A stretch of 64,000 bases of DNA, from assembly GCA_028622995.1 (NCBI GenBank), contig JAJQJQ010000003.1:8060001-8124000 (forward strand), written 5' to 3'. Shown here one piece after another: positions 58,008 to 64,000 of the stretch. The notes beneath the pieces are model-generated. The model was not told where the DNA came from, did not search any database, and saw nothing but the letters and a program-made list of their open reading frames with translations. Both the position numbers and the translations under genes were made by a program. Position 1 is the stretch's first letter, and each line of letters starts with the position of its first letter. The stretch is from Panagrolaimus kolymaensis. Its lineage: Eukaryota > Nematoda > Chromadorea > Rhabditida > Panagrolaimidae.

Positions 58008-59728
58008 TCAAAAATGATCAACGATTACAAAACAAATTTTTAGTAGTTTACACGCTTCATGAACTCCTTTTTGAATTCGATTCTTTTCATCGTCGCTGAA
58101 ATCATTGAAAAGTTGAAACGCAAGTTTAGTTGGCTTCTTTCCTACTTCTTCCATAATGGCGTAGATGTGATGGTTGAGAAGGAGCGCCATCAAGAAAACC
58201 GGAGTTGCAGCCATTCGGCTTCCAGAAAAAGTTTCAAATTCAAGTAAAACAGGATTTTCGGGATCATTAGTAATAACCTTGAAACCCCATTTTGGATTAA
58301 TTTTGAGACCATCAGCTGGCATTGAAAGGATCTTGATTAAATCTGAAACCAATACATATAATCAAAGATAGCATGAAAGTTGTAAACATACCATAAACTA
58401 CAAAAGGATCTTTATCTCTGACTTTAAGAACATCAGCAACAAATGAAGGTTCTTTTTGTTCAAAATTAAGGTACAAATCCTTTCCATATAAACCTAAAAC
58501 CAACGACCATGTAACCTGTAGTATATAAGGAACCAACATACCATTCCATTCATTCAAGAATCTATAGCCATTTTCACCACGAAAACAAATAACAGAAGAA
58601 TTGTCGAAAAAACCAATAAAAGGAACATTCAAATCAGGTTGGGATGAAAGATTTTGAAGTAAAGCTTGAATTTCAGGAATGATAAATGGTCCTTGGTACA
58701 AGAACGGAAGCGAATTTCGATCAACTACTAAAGCAAGCTTGATACGATGACCTTGTTTTTTTGATTGTTGTTGAGCTTTTCCAGCATGTTTGTATCTTCC
58801 AGAAACTTTGTCAAGATATGCTACCTATAATAATACAACATAAAGGTGTAAAGAGAAAAGTAAACAAAGGATACAAACTTACATAATAAAAGTTCTTTGA
58901 TCTAGGAACAATTTGATATTTTTTCAAAGGCAATTCTTCCAATTTTTCTACAGTTATAACAGCATATTTAGGAAGAGCCAAATTTGTATCATTAGTTACA
59001 GCAAGAGCATCCATACAGAAAGGAATAAGTTGGTGATATTCATGATAAAAGATTGTTTTCAGAACTAGTGGAGTATTGAGATGAATATTTTGAAAATCGA
59101 TGTTAAGAACATTTTTTGATGGAACAAAACGAGATTTCAAAGACGCTGCCAAACCATTAATTTGAGAATCACAAACGAGAACATAATTAGGATTACATGA
59201 AGCAAGAATTACACGTGTCAAATCACTGATACTTGTATTAAAAGAAATAATCTTTTGAAAACCAATGTACGAATATCCTTCTGGTTTACGACGAAGTTCA
59301 AAGAAACAAAATTTACCATTTCTGCCCAAACAAATTAAAACAAGATCACCTGGATTTGGTTTAATATTAGCAGCTACTAGCATGGACATAATTTCAATTG
59401 TATTTGGATGAAGAAGAAAGAGGTAACATTTTCTTTTTCTAACCTCTTCATAGACCATTTGACGAATTTCGAGATTAACGATATGAGAAATATTTTCATA
59501 ATCAACGAGATTGAAAAAAACAGCTTTGACATTATGACTAAAACCAGGAGCAAGGAAGAGATCTTTAACAGGTACATCCATAAATTTAGGAAGAGATTCG
59601 AAATGAGCATTCTTGAAAGTAACATCTAATTGTTGATTTTTAATTCCATTAATAAACAAATATTCGTCTTTTTCCATAACATCCTTAAATAATTGAGTTG
59701 GTTGATGCAATAAGTTATGTTGATTCAT
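58008..59728 (-). CDS. Unknown 537-residue protein beside the RdRP gene
   Basis: There are three coding segments, 59728-58883, 58824-58392 and 58342-58008. Splice junctions preserve the frame throughout. There is no signal peptide or clear membrane span. The middle of exon 1 (GDLVLICLGRNGKFCFFELRR, then RVILASCNPNYVLVCDS) has the alternating strands and turns of an actin/Hsp70-like ATPase fold, but I cannot show catalytic residues. The gene is on the same strand as the RdRP just upstream, with 198 bp between them, a spacing compatible with an operon. A remnant of its 3' end lies at 41.3-41.5 kb. Function unknown. Confidence 0.65.
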
Positions 59729-59926
59729 GCTTTTAAAATTCTAAAAAAGATGAAGAATCTATTATAGAAGGAGGAAAAAGAGATTTAAAAAAAATGAATA
59801 GAAAAATGCATCGTTTTTGCAACAAAAAATGTTCGAAATAATCCACGCAAGTAACAAAACAATGCTTGTTTTTGCATCATTTTTAAAGCAACATGATTGA
59901 TAAAAGTTTTAACATAATTATTAAAG

Positions 59927-62900
59927 TTAAATTTTTACTTTATCGTTTCGGATGGATAAATTGGACGCAGCTATAGAGTAGTTACCACGAGGAAAAATTA
60001 TACGAACATTTGTAGTTATTTCACCACGAGATCTTTTTGAATAATTTGATGGGAGTGATGGAAAACTAAACACTTCTTGAAGCAAGTCATTCATCTTTTC
60101 AATCCTGAAACAAATTATATAGTAGTGAATTCTAAAATGTAATAAAAGCTTACTTATCCATTTTCATGAGCTTCATTGTTGAATTTACATAGCCATGCAT
60201 AACTGGAGTTAAAATTTTTTCCAATTTTTGACAAGATTCAAGTCTTCCACGACACATGATGGTAAATAAATGAGATTGAGCAAATGTTTTTCGCAAACCA
60301 ATAACAACTTCAGTACAACCAGAAACTTCTTCAAGTTTCTTGTATTTTTCTAAAAACTCATCAGACCAGATACTGGGAACAGAAACAACAAAGCAAGGAT
60401 AAGTAATAACTTGATCTTGAAGTTTGATGGTAAAGAATTTATCACTATCAGGAGAGAATGCAAGTTTGATTAGAGTCGATTGTGCGGCCTAAGAAGCAAA
60501 AATGATTAGTCTTTTAGAAATAGAGTAACATACCATGTAAAGCTTCTTTTTATCATCATTTTGTAGTCGCAAAAGATTACATCCAGAGACAAGAATCATG
60601 CCAAGAAAATGAAGATAGACAGTTCCGCCCCTCAAGGACCTTAACATGATTAAATCCAATGAACGTTCTTCAGCCTAAAATCAAAAAGAAGCTAAAAGCC
60701 GTGAAAAGGATGTGACTGCAACTTACATTTTGAAGGAAATCTCTCATGAAATAACTGAGAGTATGACATAATAACCGGGTATCAAAGCTTTCTGCATGGA
60801 ACCAACACAATAAGATATTAGCGAACTCTTGAAACCATGGAAAACGTCAAAATTCGGTGATCATTTCTTGGATATTTGGTGGAACATTATGAAGATGTTC
60901 TTGAGCCGAAAGATAATCGGTGCTTTCAATTTCGAGTCGGTTGTTAATACTAATTTTAGTCGTTCGAGTATAATTGGTAGATAACCATAAATCTAAACCT
61001 TCCCAAGCAATCCATGGAAATGAATAACAAGTCCCATCTTCTGAAAATATTTCACATTTTAATGATTCCAAAACTAAATAAACATACGTTCAGCTAAAGC
61101 GTAAAAAGTTTTTGCGAGATCAACCATTTCTTGTGGAACGTCAGTCAATTTATAATTAAAGATATCTTCAGGTTTCAGTTTCATTTTCATTTCATCGTGC
61201 CATGTATTTGAGAACATATCCAAAACAACAGTGCGATATCTTTTGAAGATTTCAAAAACAGTACTTTGAATAGCGCATGAAGTTGAATCGTAGTTTGTAT
61301 CATGTTTACGGTTATTGCGCAAGACCCCAGCAATTTCAAGATAAGTGGCGGAAAAAAGTTCACCTTCAGATTTGATTTGATATCTTTTCATAAGTGACTA
61401 AAAGAATGAATGTAAGATCTAACAAAATAGCAATAAAACTTGCATGAATCTCATATTTATAGCTTTCGAACAACTTTTTGGCACCTTCATTTACATCCAA
61501 GACAGTTGCTGGAGGATTTTGACGATGCTTCATAACTTCTTGTTGAGCTATTTGAATCAAGTGAAAAAAAGTAGAGGCGTGATCATTTAGTTCACATAAG
61601 ATATGATTATCCGAGAACGATGATTGATGACGTTTTCCCATAAATTTTGGCCATGCTGAAGATTTCTCATCCATACCCAGAGCTTTTGGAGCAATACCAC
61701 TTTTGAAGAAATTAACTGCGACGTCAGTATTCTTTGCTAGGTTTTCACATTCAGGATGTAAAATAGAAAGAGTAGTCAAATGAGAAAGATGACAAGTGCT
61801 TAAATAAGCAAGTTTATCTTCTTTCAAATAATGAACTCTGAATAATGGATGTTCTTCTTGTAATTCTTCCAAAGAGACTTTAGCAATATGATCAGCTGAT
61901 GGAGGAGTAAAGTCAGTAGCAGGAACATTGCGAGACAGCAAGAAAGCATGATCCCAAAAAATGAGGTAAGTATCACCATCAAGATCTCCACCACCTATTT
62001 CATCAGTATGAGGACGAGAGCCTTTTTTAGGAAAAACAAGAACGTCGACCAGATGATGAAGTTGTTGAACATCAACAGCAGTAAGGAATCGAATATCACC
62101 AGCATGGTAAATAGGGCTTTTGGTAACACCAATAGGACCAAATTTGATGGTTTTCGAAGCATAGATGCCTTTCCTATTGAGACTATTACTGAATTGAAAA
62201 AATATTTGTCCTTCTTCCAGAATTCCAGTTGTATCAACGATGCCAAGTGCCATGCGACCATGTTCATGAGGAATCGGTATTTGACTTTTATTTGCAAGCA
62301 TATCTAAAAAAGAAAAAAGATAAAAAAATATTATTAAACGTAATAAATTTACTGGCATCCAATGCTGCTTTAGCTTCAATCATTGATCGTAAAAATGGTT
62401 CATACATCAAGACCTCTTCCCGGATATTCATTTTAGAAAGTGGAAAGTATTTTGGAAGCTTTGCAAAAGTTTTGACGAATCCTTTACCATCCACTAAAGG
62501 CTTGAGAATATCAGTGAAACTTTCATTCAATAGATGCAGAAGACGTTGTTTAACTTCTTTTTGTTTTCTCATACTTTCTTGAAGAGCAAGAGCATCCAAT
62601 GTTGCGATAAAACAATGATGAAAATTAGCATCACCAGGACCAGACCATTGAGAAATATCAAAATCAAGAGGGCTTTTATCAACAACATCAAATTTCTTCT
62701 GAGATTTGCGCAAGCATGCATAGTAACGTCCACCATTACCAAGTAAGCGATCATCATGAATATCAACAGAAACCATTCCTTTGTAACCAGCATAACGAAT
62801 TTGAAACGCAGAAGGAATATACAGAATACCAAGATGTTCTGCAATCATTTTAGCAAAGACAGGACTAATGATACCACAGCCATCAGAAAAACAATATGGA

Positions 62901-64000
62901 TTTCCACCAGAATCAAGAGTGCTTGTCATAAAATCTTCAATCAAAAGAACATAATCTTGCGAAATCTTTATACTTTGCTAAAAACATAAATGGTAAAAGA
63001 ATATTATAAGTTAAAGGATATACCCGAGCTGATGTAAAATACAATCCAATCCTTGATCCAACTTTAGCTGCTGTTTCACGTTTGAAATTACCAAGGCTTT
63101 GCCATAATCTAACAATTTCTTTTTTATCATCTGTAGCATAGAAGTATGTACCATATTCACGAAAGAGGGAAGATGATTGACCGAATTCTTGAAAGTGTCT
63201 TTTACCAATGGTGATTCCATTCCGACAAACAGGCAAGATGATTTCTTCGGCAAGTTCTCTTGGAAAATATTTGAGTGTTTCATCTCGATATTTAACTTGA
63301 ATCAAATTTTCGATACCAAGCTTTCTGAATCCTCTACAGTCCATTGTTGCTTCATTGAGTGTTAACATAGTTTGAGTTGGAGTAACATAGATCTAAAAAA
63401 ATTAAGTTAAAGTATGAAGATAACACTGCAAATAAATTTACCGTTTTAATCCAAACATATTCATCCCGAAGTTTCCTTTCTATTGCAACGTGATCATCTT
63501 TGATATCCATAGAAGCCAAGGACAAATCATTTCTTAGGTGTTCGTATATGGAGGTCAGTAACTTCACAACCATTTGATGATTATGTTGAACATTTTCACG
63601 GATGAAGTCGATTTTCTTTTGTTGGAAGAGTTGGTAATCCAAGAAGTAGATTCCAATTGTTCCAATACTCTTTATAGCTTCAATTCGATAATAAACTTCC
63701 CATGGCCATTGAATCATTTCTTGTTGCAATTCTTTCATCTTCAATGCGGGTATATCATAAGAACAAATTTTTTCATTATCATATGTGATATAACAGGATA
63801 AGGAGTAAAGTTGGCCCAAAAATGATTGCATATCATTGGTCTAAAAAAAAGTTTAATATATTCAAAATATATGGATTGGAAAATATTACCGCAAGTTTAA
63901 AGTAAATATGAAAAGCATTAGCATTAACAAGTCGGTTCCAAGGTGATTTTCCATTCTTAGGATTGTATCGACGATAAGATAAATAATTACTTTCGGTTTC
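59927..64000 (-). CDS. Cellular RNA-dependent RNA polymerase (EGO-1/RRF-like), C-terminal part, one in-frame TGA
   Basis: The 5' end lies beyond the window. Segments include >64000-63890, 63840-63442, 63392-63024, about 62976-62352, about 62303-61440, about 61396-61088 and about 61041-60727, with further exons to the TAA at 59927. Eukaryotic RdRP landmarks are CFSDGCGIIS, SAFQIRYAGYKGMV and the catalytic GGGDLDGD (61971-61994). These enzymes make secondary siRNAs in nematode RNA interference and germline silencing. In the C-terminal region, TGA at 60847-60849 interrupts the frame (EMITEF stop RFPWFQEF). All exons after it remain open, with good splice sites and matching phases, for about 240 more codons. 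It is either a recent lesion, a base error or a true shortened end. Confidence 0.85.

Noticed and set aside
59408..59629. Plus-strand frame opposite the unknown gene near the RdRP
   Set aside because: Antisense shadow of the 58008-59728 first exon, without its own signals.
1..64000. CRISPR arrays, bacterial operons or recent bacterial gene transfer
   Set aside because: All convincing genes carry nematode-style introns. No direct-repeat/spacer arrays or foreign base composition were seen.

Overview
The window looks like AT-rich nematode DNA. Introns are mostly 45-60 bp with TTTCAG or TTTTAG acceptors. Several first exons have a splice acceptor 2-6 bp before the ATG, as expected for spliced-leader trans-splicing. 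Multi-Kunitz, torsin and EGO-1/RRF-type cellular RNA-dependent RNA polymerase genes also fit. The clade cannot be fixed from the sequence alone. No RNA genes, CRISPR arrays or bacterial-type operons were seen.

Region 1 (1-13.2 kb) holds the end of a nine-Kunitz secreted protein, then a rearranged tandem duplication of nuclear-envelope/ER membrane genes. Each unit has, or once had, a CLCC1 homologue, a short CLCC1-N-terminus-like membrane protein ('X'), a LAP1/LULL1-type torsin activator and a torsin AAA+ ATPase. Unit A keeps X, activator and torsin but has only a relic of CLCC1. Unit B keeps CLCC1, activator and torsin, but its X carries two stop codons. This clustering of a torsin, its activator and CLCC1 is the most interesting signal in the window.

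Region 2 (13.7-18 kb) is a tandem pair of six-exon genes of unknown function with an OB/cold-shock-like N-terminal segment. Region 3 (18.4-20.7 kb) is a type II membrane BRICHOS protein. Region 4 (23.1-36.9 kb) is a very large Dachsous-like cadherin of about 25 repeats on the minus strand, with an OSCP1 homologue nested on the opposite strand in a 3 kb intron.

Region 5 (39.6-48 kb and 56.5-58 kb) is repeat-rich. It holds three members of a small secreted or membrane-anchored family, two of which have lost the C-terminal membrane segment. It also holds two F-box-like genes (one fused to PRP39-like HAT repeats), an orphan exon and several dispersed duplicated blocks. Region 6 (48.6-53.3 kb) is a 1447-residue protein joining a stonustoxin-type MACPF/CDC-like module to an AIG1-like GTPase. 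Region 7 (54.5-55.9 kb) is an MPPE1/PGAP5 GPI-remodelling phosphoesterase. Region 8 (58.0-64.0 kb) holds an unrecognised gene and the C-terminal part of a cellular RdRP with one in-frame TGA.

Exon coordinates were read by eye from splice signals, reading frame and agreement between paralogues. No alignment or database search was run.
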